DNA of 64,000 nucleotides from Dongshaea marina (GCF_003072645.1 NZ_CP028897.1:560001-624000); one strand, 5' to 3'. Numbered from the stretch's first letter, positions 16,609 to 27,230 are shown. Made by a program: numbers and translations. The notes: generated by a model not told the origin, from the letters alone.

Positions 16609-17750
16609 CAGGATTTCTCCTGTGCCTCATACCAGTATCCCTGGTTGACCAGGGCAGTGATGATAGTGATGAGCTCACAGAGCATACCGTGTTCACCTAA
16701 CAGATCCATATCAAACTGCTCATGATCACACAGGGCGAACGCAGCCTCTGCACAAAGCTTGGGAAGTTGAAAGCGCTCTCCCTGGATGTAGAGCTGGCAG
16801 GGGTCCTCTGCCAGATAGAAGGCCCTGAGTCCGCCAAGGCGCTCAAAGCGTACCCCCTGATGCAGTGCCAGGGCCAGCTCCTGATCGCTCCAGTTTGGCT
16901 CGGCGGGAGCCAGATCCAGCTCATGGCGGGACTGACTGATAAACTCGCCAAACCATTGCTTGATGAGCTCGGGTTGCTCCGTCAGCTCCCGAAGTTGCTG
17001 CTGGATCTGGGTTACATCATCTGTGGCTATCGCGCCCGTTGCCCGGGTGAGCTGGCGCTGCGGATCCTGATAGCGTGTCCCGCCCAGCTCGTGGCGCAGG
17101 GCAAAATCGGCAAAGCCGCTCAGGAGTTCACGCTGGTTGGGGGCGCGAAAGCCGATGGAGTAGTTCAGAGATGGCTCCAGTGCATAGCCCTCATGAGGAA
17201 ATCCCGGGGGAATGTACAGGATATCGCCGGGCTCAAGCTCCACATCCAGGATCGCATCAAAGGCTTCAACCTGCAGCAGATCCGGGTGGGGGCAGTGCTC
17301 CCTGAGTGCTTTTCTTTCACCGACACGCCAGTGGCGCTTGCCGCTACCCTGGACAATAAATACATCGTACTGGTCTGTATGGGGACCAACACCGCCGAAG
17401 GGGGCGGAGAAGCTGACCATCAGATCGTCGAGTCGCCAGCTTGGCAGGGCCCGGAAAGGTTGCATCAGCCTGGCGGCCTGGGGATGCCAGTGATCGACGG
17501 CCTGAACCAGCAAAGACCAATGCTGCTCTCCCAGCTCATCGTAATCTTCGAAGGGGCCATGCTGTACCTGCCATTGCTCATTGGCATTACTCACCAGGCG
17601 TGACTCTATTTCAGGTTCCATGGCCAGCCCGGCCAGCTCGTCAGCGCTGAGTGGATCCTGAAAGTCAGCAAATCCCTGGCGGATCACCGCAGGCTTCTTT
17701 TGCCAGTGCTCGTGGATGAATGTTTCAAAGCAAAAATTAAATTGGTACAT
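16608..17750 (-). CDS. roxA: Ribosomal protein uL16 arginine hydroxylase RoxA (YcfD)
   Basis: 2-oxoglutarate/Fe(II)-dependent JmjC-type oxygenase that hydroxylates a conserved arginine of ribosomal protein uL16. The iron triad is visible as H124-T-D126 (GPHTDQYDVF) and H186 (PPGFPHEGYALE), corresponding to H125, D127 and H187 of E. coli YcfD. FEDYDELGEQHWSLLVQAVDHW and the C-terminal winged-helix-like region are also conserved. 380 residues, against 373 in E. coli. Its stop overlaps the start of the Crp-like gene by one base. Confidence 0.92.
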   Translation of the reverse strand: MYQFNFCFETFIHEHWQKKPAVIRQGFADFQDPLSADELAGLAMEPEIESRLVSNANEQWQVQHGPFEDYDELGEQHWSLLVQAVDHWHPQAARLMQPFRALPSWRLDDLMVSFSAPFGGVGPHTDQYDVFIVQGSGKRHWRVGERKALREHCPHPDLLQVEAFDAILDVELEPGDILYIPPGFPHEGYALEPSLNYSIGFRAPNQRELLSGFADFALRHELGGTRYQDPQRQLTRATGAIATDDVTQIQQQLRELTEQPELIKQWFGEFISQSRHELDLAPAEPNWSDQELALALHQGVRFERLGGLRAFYLAEDPCQLYIQGERFQLPKLCAEAAFALCDHEQFDMDLLGEHGMLCELITIITALVNQGYWYEAQEKS

Positions 17751-17921
17751 GTGATGACGTATCGCTAAAGAGAGTGGGCAGAGAGTATCATGAGTGAGCC
17801 TTAGATTCAGAATGGTGAGTGGATATTCATCATAATGAATTGAAAAACGTCAGCCGGCTTTGCATCACTGGCCAGCACCGGATGGCTGGTTTAGCATAAG
17901 AGCCAAGATACAGAATCGGTT

Positions 17922-18830
17922 GTGGCCGACCAAGGAAAAGGTGTGGGATCAGAGTTAGTTGAGCAGTTTCTTGAGGCCGGTTGGCTGGAGAAGGGGTTAG
18001 CCCCCAACACCATTAGTTCATATCGTCAGGATCTGGAGCAGTTTATCCAGTGGCTTGAAGAGCAGGGGGAGTCGGTGTTAAGTGTTGAGCCCCTCACTCT
18101 GCAGGGATTTCTGGCCCTGCGGGTTGACCAGGGATATAAGGCAAGCTCCAGCGCCCGGCTTTTGAGTGCCTTGAGGCGTTTTTACCAATACCTGCTGCGT
18201 GAGCAGCTGCGCGGAGATGATCCGACCTGCCTGTTGGCAAGTCCGAAGCAGGCCCGCCTGCTCCCCTCAACCCTCAGTGAGCGGCAGGTGGAAGATTTGT
18301 TGAATGCACCGGACTGTGAGGATGCGGTGCAGCTCAGGGACAAGGCGATGCTTGAGCTCCTGTATGCCACTGGGCTCAGGGTCAGCGAACTGGTGTCACT
18401 GAACATGGATAACGTCAACCTGCGTCAGGGAATGGTTCGGGTTATTGGTAAGGGGGGCAAGGAGCGGTTGGTGCCCATGGGAGAGGAGGCCTTGTATTGG
18501 CTGGAGCAGTTTGTGGGCTCCGGGCGAACTCTGCTGCTGGGGGCGAATAGCTCAGATGTACTGTTTCCCTCCAAGCGGGGCAAGGAGATGACGCGCCAGA
18601 CCTTCTGGTACAGGGTTAAGCATTATGCTAGCGTGGCTGGAATTGACAGCGAACTCTCACCTCATACTCTGCGCCATGCGTTTGCCACTCACCTGATTAA
18701 CCATGGGGCGGATCTTCGGGTGGTACAGCTGCTGCTGGGACACAGCGATCTCTCGACAACCCAGATCTATACCCATGTCGCGACAGAGCGCCTTAAGGAG
18801 CTGCATCAGCAGCATCATCCAAGAGGCTAG
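17922..18830 (+). CDS. xerD: Site-specific tyrosine recombinase XerD
   Basis: Cytoplasmic recombinase that with XerC resolves chromosome dimers at dif under FtsK control. 302 residues. Catalytic residues are in place: R153 (ATGLRVSEL), K177 (VIGKGGKERLVP), H248 and R251 (LSPHTLRHAFATH), H274 (LLGHSDLSTT) and nucleophile Y283 (QIYTHVATERL). The start is a GTG at 17922. The stop TAG coincides with the CTAG end of a short repeat element. In E. coli dsbC and recJ follow; here a repeat and a HAD gene lie before recJ and no dsbC is seen. Confidence 0.95.
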   Translation: MADQGKGVGSELVEQFLEAGWLEKGLAPNTISSYRQDLEQFIQWLEEQGESVLSVEPLTLQGFLALRVDQGYKASSSARLLSALRRFYQYLLREQLRGDDPTCLLASPKQARLLPSTLSERQVEDLLNAPDCEDAVQLRDKAMLELLYATGLRVSELVSLNMDNVNLRQGMVRVIGKGGKERLVPMGEEALYWLEQFVGSGRTLLLGANSSDVLFPSKRGKEMTRQTFWYRVKHYASVAGIDSELSPHTLRHAFATHLINHGADLRVVQLLLGHSDLSTTQIYTHVATERLKELHQQHHPRG

Positions 18831-19018
18831 AGCGTTTTCCGGATAAACCGGTTCATCTCATGAAAGCAGCTTTGACTTTGAGCGCTGACTCGCAAGTCAC
18901 ATCCATGTTGCTCTACTGCAGCATCCTTGCTGCAGAAGGTCAGCTTAACAAAGATCAAAGCAGCACTTGAACTTGAGGGGCTCGAATAACTACCCGGATT
19001 AAACCCAAAATGCTCTAG
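18827..19018. repeat. MITE-like element directly after xerD (empty copy)
   Basis: A 192-base element bounded by CTAG on both sides, with inverted ends CTAGAGCGTTTT and, on the other strand, CTAGAGCATTTT. It contains no gene. Its sequence reappears at 50083-51323, where it is interrupted by an insertion sequence. The left CTAG supplies the xerD stop codon. The single TTAACAAA here is the undisturbed version of the target duplicated by that insertion sequence. Confidence 0.75.
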
Positions 19019-19062
19019 CTTTTGTGTGGCAGGACCCCCTGGGTTTTAGCCTGTCTTGTTCT

Positions 19063-19680
19063 TCAGGGGGGCAGGAAGAGCAGCTCACTGGGATGATTGA
19101 TCATGAAGTCTGGCTGCCGGGTAGCCAGGGTCTTTGGACAGTTATATCCCCAGCTGACGCTGATGATCGCAATGCCACTGCGCCTGGCTGCATCAATATC
19201 CCGCAGCTCATCTCCGATATAGTAGGTGTGTCGCGGGTCCATATTGCGCTGTTTCATCAGCTTGCGGATCGAGCGTGCCTTACCAAAGATCCTCGGCTCA
19301 GAGATGATTTTTTCAAAATGATTGGCATCATGATTCTCCATCAAGCGGGAGATGCTGGCTCCTGAATTGGAGCTTACGATATACAGGCGGCACTCCCGGG
19401 CTTTGAGGGAGATAAGAACCTCCGGCCAGCCGGAGAACATCTGTTGGGTATTCAGCTCCTTTTTAAACTCTTTGCGGACTCTTCTGACCACTCTTGGCAG
19501 GTGCAGCATAGAGATCCCGAGATCCCGGAAGATCTCCCGGCCACTCATCTGCTGATAGCGGGCGATGTGCTCATCAGAGATATATTTAAAGCCATACTCC
19601 CGGTGGATCGAACGCATCACCTTGAGGTAAAGGGAGAAGGTGTCCGCCAGGGTTCCATCAAAATCAAAAATAAGGTTCAT
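19063..19680 (-). CDS. HAD-superfamily hydrolase
   Basis: Cytoplasmic phosphatase-like protein of 205 residues. Motif I is FDFDGTLADTF, motif II VSSNSGASI, the motif III lysine lies in GKARSIRKLM, and motif IV is YIGDELRDIDAARRSG. The cap domain is helical, as in phosphoglycolate phosphatase-like enzymes, to which it is closest in layout; the substrate is not predictable. ATG 19680 is taken because motif I must lie at the N-terminus; longer upstream frames are not needed. It lies between xerD and recJ, on the opposite strand, where E. coli has dsbC. Confidence 0.8.
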   Translation of the reverse strand: MNLIFDFDGTLADTFSLYLKVMRSIHREYGFKYISDEHIARYQQMSGREIFRDLGISMLHLPRVVRRVRKEFKKELNTQQMFSGWPEVLISLKARECRLYIVSSNSGASISRLMENHDANHFEKIISEPRIFGKARSIRKLMKQRNMDPRHTYYIGDELRDIDAARRSGIAIISVSWGYNCPKTLATRQPDFMINHPSELLFLPP

Positions 19681-20139
19681 GCAACGCCTTGTCCTGCCAT
19701 GGGGAACTTTAGGCTCTGTTAACGTTTCAATTTTGAGCCTGTTGCCCCTGAAAATGCTCTGTTCGCGACGCGAATCATGAGGTTTAGTTGTTCTTGTTCT
19801 AAATAAGTGATGAGCAACAATGAACAGGTTTTTTTCAGGCGCAACCCGAAGTGCAGTGGTCATTTTTCCATCCAACTACGTTATCAGATGTTCATGTAGA
19901 ACAACTACACCACACATCTTCTGCCTTGCTGGATGAAAAAATTACTAACTGCAGAACCAAATCTGAAACGCCAACAGAACCTATGGGCTCTTCATCAATT
20001 ATGTCACCCTTTACCGCGAAAAGCAGAATCATGGGGGATCACCTCACCTCTTTGATTGCATTTCGTGATGGTCGGGGGTAATTTGTGCTTTTTGACTCGC
20101 CGGCCCCTGTGCTCCCCGGCATCGAATGTGAGACTGTGC
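19681..20139. other. Intergenic region between the HAD gene and recJ
   Basis: About 460 bases between divergent genes. I find no convincing open frame, repeat copy or dsbC remnant. Promoters for both neighbours must lie here, but none is clear enough to mark. Confidence 0.45.
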
Positions 20140-21866
20140 ATGATCCCGACCATTAAACGTCGTCCCCTTGCGGATGATAGTGCCCTTCCCCCGCTGCTTC
20201 ATCCCAGAATTCGCCAGATCTATGCCAGTCGCGGGGCCGTGGAGGCAAAGGATCTGGAGCAGCGGCTCCAGGGACTGGATGCACCTTCCGGGCTCAAGGG
20301 GCTGGAGCAGGCTCTGACCCTGCTGGTGGATGCCCTTGCACAGCAGAAATCGATTTTAGTGGTGGGAGACTTTGACTGTGATGGAGCGACCAGCTCGGCG
20401 CTGATGGTGTCGGCACTGCGGGCGATGGGGGCACAGAAGGTCGATTTTCTGATCCCCAACCGCTTTGATTATGGCTATGGATTGAGTCCGGCGATCGCAG
20501 AGCTGGCGGGACAGCGAGGCGCCGAGCTTTTGATTACGGTCGATAACGGGATCTCCAGCATCGAGGGGGTTGCCACGGCTCAGCGCCTCGGGATGCAGGT
20601 TTTGATTACAGATCACCACCTGCCGGGGGAGCAACTGCCGGCGGCGGAGGCGATCGTCAATCCAAACCAGCCGGGATGCCCCTTTCCAAGTAAGTCGCTG
20701 GCGGGAGTCGGGGTCGCTTTTTACCTGATGATGGCCCTGCGGGCACGCCTGGTAGAAATTGACTGGTTCAGTTCCCAGGGACTGTTTGTGCCGAACCTGG
20801 CCAGCTACCTGGATCTGGTGGCTCTGGGTACCGTAGCGGATCTGGTGGCCCTGGATCGAACCAACCGGATCCTGGTTTATCAGGGGCTACAGCGGATGCG
20901 AGCCGGTGCCTGCCGACCCGGGTTGCAGGCCCTGCTTAAGGTTGCCGGACGTGAGGGGCGCGATCTCAAGGCGAGCGATCTCGGGTTTGTGCTGGCTCCA
21001 AGACTCAATGCGGTCGGAAGGCTCCAGGATATGACCCTGGGGGTGAGCTGCCTGCTGAGTGAGGATGCTGGGCTGGCGCTGCAGATGGCCGAAACCATGG
21101 ATGGCCTCAATCGGGAGCGTAAAAAAATTGAGGAGGAGATGAAGCAGGATGCCCTGGCGATGCTCGACGAGCTGCAGTTCAATGAGAATGCTTTGCCCAT
21201 GGGGCTGGTCCTGCATCAGGAGGATTGGCACCAGGGGGTCGTCGGCCTGGTAGCCTCCCGGGTGAAGGAGCGTTATCACCGCCCGGTGATCGCCTTTGCC
21301 AGGGTTTCTGATTCTGAGCTCAAGGGCTCAGCCCGCTCGATCAACGGGGTGCATATCCGGGATCTGCTGGAGCGACTGGACAGGGATCACCCCGAGCTGA
21401 TTCAGAAATTTGGCGGACATGCGATGGCGGCTGGCTTATCTCTGGATCCCGGGAAGCTGGAGCTGTTTCGTGAGCTATTTACCCGGGAGATCGCCAGCTC
21501 GATCAGTGAAGATCAGCTACAGGGGGAGCTTCTGACCGACGGCGAGCTGAGCTCTCATGAGCTCAGCATGGAGATGGCTGATGAGCTGCACAAGGCGGGC
21601 CCCTGGGGACAGGCATTCCCTGAGCCCTGTTTCGATGGGGTGTTTCGGATCCTCAACCAGCGCCTGGTGGGGGAGAAGCACCTTAAACTTACCCTGGAGC
21701 CTGAGCAGGGGGAGCCGCCATCGATGGGATCGCCTTTAATGTGGATCTTGAAACCTGGCCCGCCCCCGAAGTGAGCTGGGCCCGGCTGGTGTATCAGCTG
21801 GATATCAATGAGTGGCGAGGCCGCAAGTCTTTGCAGTTACTGGTTTCTCATCTTGAGGCCTGCTAA
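20140..21866 (+). CDS. recJ: Single-stranded-DNA-specific exonuclease RecJ, frameshifted near the 3' end
   Basis: 5'-3' ssDNA exonuclease acting in RecF-pathway recombination and mismatch repair. The DHH phosphoesterase motifs are visible: VVGDFDCDGATSS, VTVDNGISS, ITDHHLPGE with the D-H-H, and GGHAMAAGLSL of the DHHA1 domain. The main frame covers all but the last 50 residues. After a run of five G (21708-21712) the conserved tail D-G-I-A-F-N-V-D through LDINEWRGRKSLQ continues in another frame to a TAA at 21864; a sixth G restores it, giving about 575 residues against 577 in E. coli. ATG 20140 matches the family's start. Confidence 0.9.
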
Positions 21867-21898
21867 TTCCACATTCTCCTCGCCGGCTTAGTCGAGGC

Positions 21899-23092
21899 TC
21901 ACTGCTGAGCCGGTGATATGGATTTCCCTGATAAGATCCCCTGTTGTGCGCTGAGCCGCTCATACTGAAGATGAGCGTGCCACCATCTTGAGTGATAGGC
22001 CGTAAGCTCCGCGCCCTGCTCGGATAGCGAGAAGGACTCCCCCATCTTTGGCGTTGCCAGCGGGGCATGATCCTGTCTGGCCAGGGCCGTGATCTGCTCG
22101 AGAGGATCGCTCCACTGATGAAACGCCAGGTCAAAGGTCCCGTTGTGAATTGGGAACAGGATCTTAGCCTGCAGATCTTTAAAGGCCTGATAGCTCTGTT
22201 GTGGGCTCATATGGACGCCTGGCCAATCCTTGTCATAGGCTCCGGTCTCAACCAGGGCCAGATCAAAGGGCCCGAGTCTTTGGCCTATGATTTTAAACGT
22301 CTCGAAGTAGCCGGTATCTCCGGTGTAATAGATATTGTTCTGACCAGAGCGGATCGCCCAGCCCGCCCATAGTGTTTTGTTACGATCCCTCAGACCTCTT
22401 CCTGAGAAGTGCTGACCGGGAGCTGCGGTCAGTGTCAGGCTACCCAGAGTTTGTTGCTGCCACCAGCTCATCTCGTGAATCTTACTTGGGGCCACGCCCC
22501 AGGCCCTGAGCCTGGCTCCCACCCCTAGGGGGACGGCAAAAAATTTCACCCTGGAGTGTAAGGACAATATGCTTCCCTTATCCAGGTGATCGTAATGGTC
22601 GTGGGAGATGATGATCCCCTCAATCTTGTCCAGGTTCTGGTAGTCCAGGGGTACGGGGTGAAAGCGCTTGGGACCAAGCCACTGCAAGGGAGAGGCTCGT
22701 TGACTAAATACCGGGTCGATTAACCAGGTGGAGGACTCATTGCGCAGCAAGATACTGGAGTGTCCCAGTCGGGTTAATTCCAGATCGCCGGGCTGGACGG
22801 GGGGCAGATTTTCGACCCTTGTCTGTACCAGGGGAAGAGGGCTCTCTGGAACTGTGTTTACCTTTTTTTCAAGGATAAAGCGGCGGATCAATCCCAGGGT
22901 TCGCCATAACCCAAGGTCCTGCATTTTTTGCAGATTTTGATATTTTCCTTGGTGCTGGCGGGGTGGAGTGAGTTCTGCCGGTTGTTCCTGAGGGGGGAAG
23001 ATCGTTGTTACAGGCTCGCTCACCGCAGCTGCATCGGCGTTACCGATATCCTGGAAAAATAGTTTTTCGTACCACTTTTTGGTCATCGACAT
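21899..23092 (-). CDS. Metallo-beta-lactamase-fold hydrolase (NAPE-PLD/UlaG-like)
   Basis: Predicted zinc-dependent hydrolase of 397 residues. The metal-binding motif is IISHDHYDHLDKGS (H-x-H-x-D-H), with later ligands in GQHFSGRG, YYTGDTGYFE and FPIHNGTF. The order LTRLGHSSILLR, LIDPVFSQRASPLQWLGPKRFHP is typical of the branch that includes N-acyl-phosphatidylethanolamine phospholipase D. The first 90 residues are a poorly conserved extension. No signal peptide. It is divergent from a TetR-family gene, with an AAAGTAAAC palindrome between, so repression by that regulator is likely. Substrate unknown. Confidence 0.8.
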   Translation of the reverse strand: MSMTKKWYEKLFFQDIGNADAAAVSEPVTTIFPPQEQPAELTPPRQHQGKYQNLQKMQDLGLWRTLGLIRRFILEKKVNTVPESPLPLVQTRVENLPPVQPGDLELTRLGHSSILLRNESSTWLIDPVFSQRASPLQWLGPKRFHPVPLDYQNLDKIEGIIISHDHYDHLDKGSILSLHSRVKFFAVPLGVGARLRAWGVAPSKIHEMSWWQQQTLGSLTLTAAPGQHFSGRGLRDRNKTLWAGWAIRSGQNNIYYTGDTGYFETFKIIGQRLGPFDLALVETGAYDKDWPGVHMSPQQSYQAFKDLQAKILFPIHNGTFDLAFHQWSDPLEQITALARQDHAPLATPKMGESFSLSEQGAELTAYHSRWWHAHLQYERLSAQQGILSGKSISPAQQ

Positions 23093-23103
23093 AAGTTCCC
23101 CCG

Positions 23104-23114
23104 AAAAGTAAACT
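23104..23114. promoter_or_regulatory. Additional half-site for the TetR-type regulator
   Basis: AAAAGTAAACT repeats one arm of the palindrome at 23149-23176 and lies close to the start codon of the metallo-beta-lactamase-fold gene. Confidence 0.4.
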
Positions 23115-23148
23115 AATGAGTGTAGATTATATATTAATCAGAAAACTC

Positions 23149-23176
23149 AAAAAGTAAACCTATAAGTTTACTTTTT
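23149..23176. promoter_or_regulatory. Palindromic operator between the metallo-hydrolase and TetR genes
   Basis: AAAAAGTAAAC and GTTTACTTTTT are exact inverted copies separated by CTATAA. The site lies in the divergent promoter region, 33 bases before the TetR ATG, where TetR-family repressors usually bind. Confidence 0.6.
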
Positions 23177-23208
23177 TGGTTTCTAATATCGAAGGGCACA
23201 GGAATCTT

Positions 23209-23817
23209 ATGAAACTCTCTGAGCGCAAGAGGCTGGATATACTCAATGCAGCGCGGACCGAATTTATCCGGCATGGCTTTGCAGCCACTAGTATGGATGC
23301 GATCGCCAAGGCAGCAGCAACCTCTAAGCGGACCGTTTATAACCATTTCTCCTGTAAAGATGTTCTATTTGAAGCGATTGTGGCGCAGATGCTGGAACAG
23401 GTATTTTCTGCCTCGGCGCTTCCCTTCTCTTCGACTGAGCCGTTGCGCGAGCAGCTGGTGAGCATTGCCAGGCAGGAGATTGAACTATTTGAGCAGGAGG
23501 AGGTGATCGCCCTTTCCCGGGTGGTGCTCGCCCACGCGATGCATGATGGCAGCTTTACCCAAAAGGTCTTCGGCAGTCTCGGTGAGTATGAAACCGGGAT
23601 CCAAGCCTGGCTCAGGGCCGCCCACCATGCCGGGGTACTCAGGGTGGAGGATCCTGCCATGGTGTCAGAGCAGTTTATCGGGATGCTCAAGAGCTTCTAT
23701 TTCTGGCCTGTCATCATGGGGATCCCTAAAGGTGGTAAAGCCCCGGTGAAGGATAAGATCATAGATTCGGTTGTCGATATGATTCTATTTAGCTGTGGTT
23801 ACCAAGCTAAAAATTAG
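23209..23817 (+). CDS. TetR/AcrR-family transcriptional regulator
   Basis: Repressor of 202 residues. The N-terminal helix-turn-helix is typical: ILNAARTEFIRHGFAATSMDAIAKAAATSKRTVYNHFSCKDVLFEAIV. The C-terminal ligand domain is helical and of the AefR-like kind (PF14246 type), though the ligand is unknown. ATG 23209 is chosen because AGGA precedes it and the domain starts just after. The AAAGTAAAC palindrome upstream suggests autoregulation and control of the divergent metallo-hydrolase. Confidence 0.85.
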   Translation: MKLSERKRLDILNAARTEFIRHGFAATSMDAIAKAAATSKRTVYNHFSCKDVLFEAIVAQMLEQVFSASALPFSSTEPLREQLVSIARQEIELFEQEEVIALSRVVLAHAMHDGSFTQKVFGSLGEYETGIQAWLRAAHHAGVLRVEDPAMVSEQFIGMLKSFYFWPVIMGIPKGGKAPVKDKIIDSVVDMILFSCGYQAKN

Positions 23818-23865
23818 GGGAGAGAGCTGCATCGCAGAGCATCCTCAGCTATATGGACAGGCAGT

Positions 23866-25947
23866 TTATGCCGTTTCTTCAGAGTAATCTGGTATCGGCA
23901 GGGTGATGGTGAATTCACAGCCCTGTCCCGGGGTGCTGTTGGCGTAGATCTCCCCTTTGAGCTGCTGAGTTACCAGGTTATACACCAGGTGCATTCCAAG
24001 GCCCGTTTCCTGGCCCCCCCGCTTGGTGGTGAAAAATGGCTCAAAGATCTGTTGCAGATGCTCATCATCCATCCCCACACCGTTGTCCCGGTAATGGATG
24101 ATGAGCTGTTGATCGCCATGGCGAACCTCAATCTCGATCTGCCCCTGATCACGGCCTTCGAACCCATGGACAATCGAGTTATTCACCAGGTTATCAAAAA
24201 TGGCGATAAAGCTATCCTGGTAGCTGGTTATTTCCAGCTGCAGTGGGCAGTGGATGAAGAACTCCACTTTGGGGTGGAGTTGGCGAGTGTTGATGACGAT
24301 CCGATCCAGTAGTTCATAGAGATTAAAGTTCACCACGGCTTGTTGATCGGATCGTACCGAGATCGATTTAAAGCGTTTCACCAGATCTGAGGCGCGGTTT
24401 AAGTTTCGCATCATCATCTCGATCAGCTCTTCGGTGGTCACAAAATATTGATTGATGATGGTCTGGGTGAGCTGATTTTTTTTGATATGGGATTTCAGTT
24501 CATTGGACTCATCCGCGAGATAACTGGCGGCGGTGATTGAGGTCCCGAGTGGGGTGTTTATCTCGTGAGCGACTCCGGCGACCACATTGGCCAGTGAGGC
24601 CATCTTTTCCGCTTCAACCAGCTTCTTCTGAGTGAGCTTGAGGGAATCAAAGGATTCCTGTAGTTGCCGGGTACGTTCGGCAACCCGCTCTTCGAGTTCA
24701 TGGTTAAGCTTTTCAAGTTTGAGGTTCAGGGAGGCCAGCTTGTCCTGGGCCTGTTTGCGTTCACTGATTTCACTGCGCAGGGTATTGCTGTATCTCTCCA
24801 GATCGTCCATGAAGTGGTTGAAATACTTTGATACCTGACTAAGCTCGTCGTGGGCCGTCTTGTGCTCATGAATTCGCACCGAGAAGTCTCCCGATGCCGC
24901 CAGGGAGAGGCGATTGACCAGCTTTTTCAGGGGGCTGATGATCGATGAGCTCAGTAGCAAAGACAGGGGGATGGTCAACAGCAGCATCAGCAGGATAAAG
25001 GCGATATTAATCCACAGCAGGGCCTTGAGAGGTTGATAGAACTCCTCGGAATAGGTGGATGAGACCACAATCCAGTCAAACTCGGGCAGGTAGTTGTAGA
25101 CCACGAACTTATCCCGGTAGCTTTCTTCTCCGGGGTTTTTCCAGCTGTAAAACAGGGAGCCGTTCTTGCCATCGACTATGGTTTTGAAAAATGGTTGTCC
25201 CCGGTGATCTTTGACATGGTAGAAGTTCCCCTGGATAAAGGGGTGGATGATCATGTCCCCCTTGCCATTGAGCACATAAGGGTAGCCGGTTTCACCGAAT
25301 CGAAGGGAGAGGATTGAGTCCTTGATTGAGTCGATATCGATCAGGGAGTAGAACTCGTTGCGATACGAAGAGGCCGAGATGATCCAGTCCCAGGGCTCAA
25401 AATAGACCATATACAGGGCCTTATTGCGCAGCTTGGGCTCTCCCGGGTTTTTCCACTGATACTCCAGATAACCACTCTTTAGTTTCATCTGTTGCTGAAT
25501 GAAGGGGTAGCGGGAGAGATCGGTGATTCCCTCCCTCAGTACCGGGTGCACCTGAATGATCCCCTTGCTGTCGACCACATAGGGGTAGCCGGTTTTACCT
25601 ATCTTTTGCTCTTTCATAAAGCGAGCCGCCAGCTTCTTGGCCTGGGTTTCGCTGAGCTCTCCGCGCTGATATTTCTGGTAATGGCTGAGTACCATCTGCA
25701 GGTTAGTTTCGGCAATTGCCCGAAGGTGATTCTTAATCGAGGCGTTGGCAGTCAGCCGCACCTGATCCAGGATCGCATCGGTGGTGATCTTGAGCTTACT
25801 CTCGATCTCGCGGGTCACTATATCCCGGACCTTGTAGTAAAGAACGGCGTCGGCGATGATCAGGACGGAGATGAAGATAAACAGGTAGCCAAACGTCAGG
25901 CGAACCGGAATTTTTAGTCGTCTGAGGAACTGTTCGCTACGGGTCAT
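23866..25947 (-). CDS. Sensor histidine kinase with two Cache domains
   Basis: Inner-membrane kinase of 693 residues. A first helix (about residues 17-39) is followed by a periplasmic region with two repeated Cache units, recognisable by [19 protein letters not shown] and [20 protein letters not shown] second helix ([23 protein letters not shown]) leads into HAMP, a coiled coil, then the phosphoacceptor [14 protein letters not shown]. The ATPase domain shows [12 protein letters not shown] (N box), YRDNGVGMD (G1) and [13 protein letters not shown] (G2). No receiver gene is adjacent, so its partner is elsewhere. The ligand of such Cache pairs is usually a small organic acid or amine, but cannot be named here. 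Confidence 0.88.
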   Translation of the reverse strand: MTRSEQFLRRLKIPVRLTFGYLFIFISVLIIADAVLYYKVRDIVTREIESKLKITTDAILDQVRLTANASIKNHLRAIAETNLQMVLSHYQKYQRGELSETQAKKLAARFMKEQKIGKTGYPYVVDSKGIIQVHPVLREGITDLSRYPFIQQQMKLKSGYLEYQWKNPGEPKLRNKALYMVYFEPWDWIISASSYRNEFYSLIDIDSIKDSILSLRFGETGYPYVLNGKGDMIIHPFIQGNFYHVKDHRGQPFFKTIVDGKNGSLFYSWKNPGEESYRDKFVVYNYLPEFDWIVVSSTYSEEFYQPLKALLWINIAFILLMLLLTIPLSLLLSSSIISPLKKLVNRLSLAASGDFSVRIHEHKTAHDELSQVSKYFNHFMDDLERYSNTLRSEISERKQAQDKLASLNLKLEKLNHELEERVAERTRQLQESFDSLKLTQKKLVEAEKMASLANVVAGVAHEINTPLGTSITAASYLADESNELKSHIKKNQLTQTIINQYFVTTEELIEMMMRNLNRASDLVKRFKSISVRSDQQAVVNFNLYELLDRIVINTRQLHPKVEFFIHCPLQLEITSYQDSFIAIFDNLVNNSIVHGFEGRDQGQIEIEVRHGDQQLIIHYRDNGVGMDDEHLQQIFEPFFTTKRGGQETGLGMHLVYNLVTQQLKGEIYANSTPGQGCEFTITLPIPDYSEETA

Positions 25948-26131
25948 CTGCTCCTTCCTTGTGAGCTAGAGTTGTTGAGGGTGAAGGCTATTGATTCAGG
26001 AGGCTCCCTCTTACAGATAAGCATAGATAACCTGTGCCATGAGCATGGGGGATTTTGCAGGGATTGGACTGTTTATTCTTTCTTCATTTCGTTAAAATGC
26101 CCTGTTTTCTTTTTAACTGATTGAGACGATG

Positions 26132-27230
26132 ATGTTTGAAGTAAATCCTGTACTGAATAAGCTTAAGGAGATGTCTGAGCGGACAGCTCTCCTTAGGGGG
26201 TACCTTTGACTATGACCACAAGAAAGAACGCTTAGAAGAGGTCAGTGCCGAGCTGGAACAGCCCGATGTCTGGAACGATCCGGGCAAGGCTCAGGCTCTG
26301 GGTAAGGAGCGGGTCGCCCTTGAAACCGTGGTTAAGACCATAGATACCCTGGAGCAGGGGGTCGAAGATATTCAGGAGCTGGTCGATCTGGCCCTCGAAG
26401 AGGAGGATGAAGAAACCTTCCTTGAGGCACAAAATGAGCAGCATGAGCTGGAGAAGCAGTTAGAAGGTCTGGAGTTTCGCCGGATGTTTAGCGGCGGCCA
26501 GGACAGTGCGGACTGCTATCTGGATATTCAGGCAGGTTCAGGCGGAACCGAAGCTCAGGACTGGGCCAGCATGCTGATGCGGATGTATCTGCGTTGGGGT
26601 GAAGCCCATGGCTTTAAGACAGAGATCATCGAATTGTCGGACGGCGATGTGGCCGGGATCAAATCGGTCACCATTAAGTTTTCCGGAGAGTATGCCTATG
26701 GCTGGCTGCGCACCGAGACCGGTGTTCACCGCCTGGTTCGCAAGTCTCCGTTTGATTCCGGCGGGCGTCGTCATACTTCATTCTCATCGGCTTTTGCCTA
26801 TCCGGAGATTGATGATGATATCGAGATCGAGATCAATCCTGCAGATCTGCGTATCGATGTCTATCGTGCCTCTGGTGCCGGTGGCCAGCACGTAAACCGG
26901 ACCGAGTCCGCGGTGCGGATCACTCACCTGCCAACCAATACAGTGGTGCAGTGTCAGAACGATCGCTCTCAACATAAGAATAAAGATCAGGCGATGAAGC
27001 AGCTCAAGGCAAAGCTCTATGAGCTTGAGTTGCAAAAGCAGAATGCTGAGAAGCAGGCCAAAGAAGATGGCAAGTCGGATATTGGCTGGGGAAGCCAGAT
27101 CCGCTCCTATGTTCTGGATGATTCCCGGATCAAGGACCTGCGCACCGGGGTTGAAAACCGTAATACCCAGGCGGTGCTCGATGGTGATCTCGACCCCTTC
27201 ATCGAGGCAAGCCTGAAATCAGGCCTGTAA
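26132..27230 (+). CDS. prfB: Peptide chain release factor 2 with programmed +1 frameshift
   Basis: Release factor recognising UGA and UAA. The first 25 codons ([25 protein letters not shown]) end at an in-frame TGA (26207-26209); translation continues one base forward with D-Y-D-H-K-K-E-R-L. This is the known autoregulatory frameshift of prfB. The rest is standard: [25 protein letters not shown], the catalytic [16 protein letters not shown] with its G-G-Q, and [18 protein letters not shown]. Length about 365 residues. An ATG directly before 26132 is an alternative start. The usual downstream lysS is absent; a terminator follows. Confidence 0.95.
26195..26210 (+). promoter_or_regulatory. prfB: prfB recoding site
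   Basis: The internal Shine-Dalgarno-like AGGGGG (26195-26200) is followed by TAC, the slippery CTT and the stop TGA-C, the arrangement that drives +1 frameshifting in prfB genes. Low RF2 activity favours the shift and so restores RF2. Confidence 0.93.

Noticed and set aside
19681-20139. Remnant of dsbC between xerD and recJ
   Set aside because: I looked for a C-x-x-C thioredoxin-like motif and flanking DsbC segments on both strands and saw none.
26132-26209. prfB as a frameshifted pseudogene
   Set aside because: The internal TGA is preceded by AGGGGG and CTT, the known programmed +1 frameshift site of prfB, so the gene is intact.
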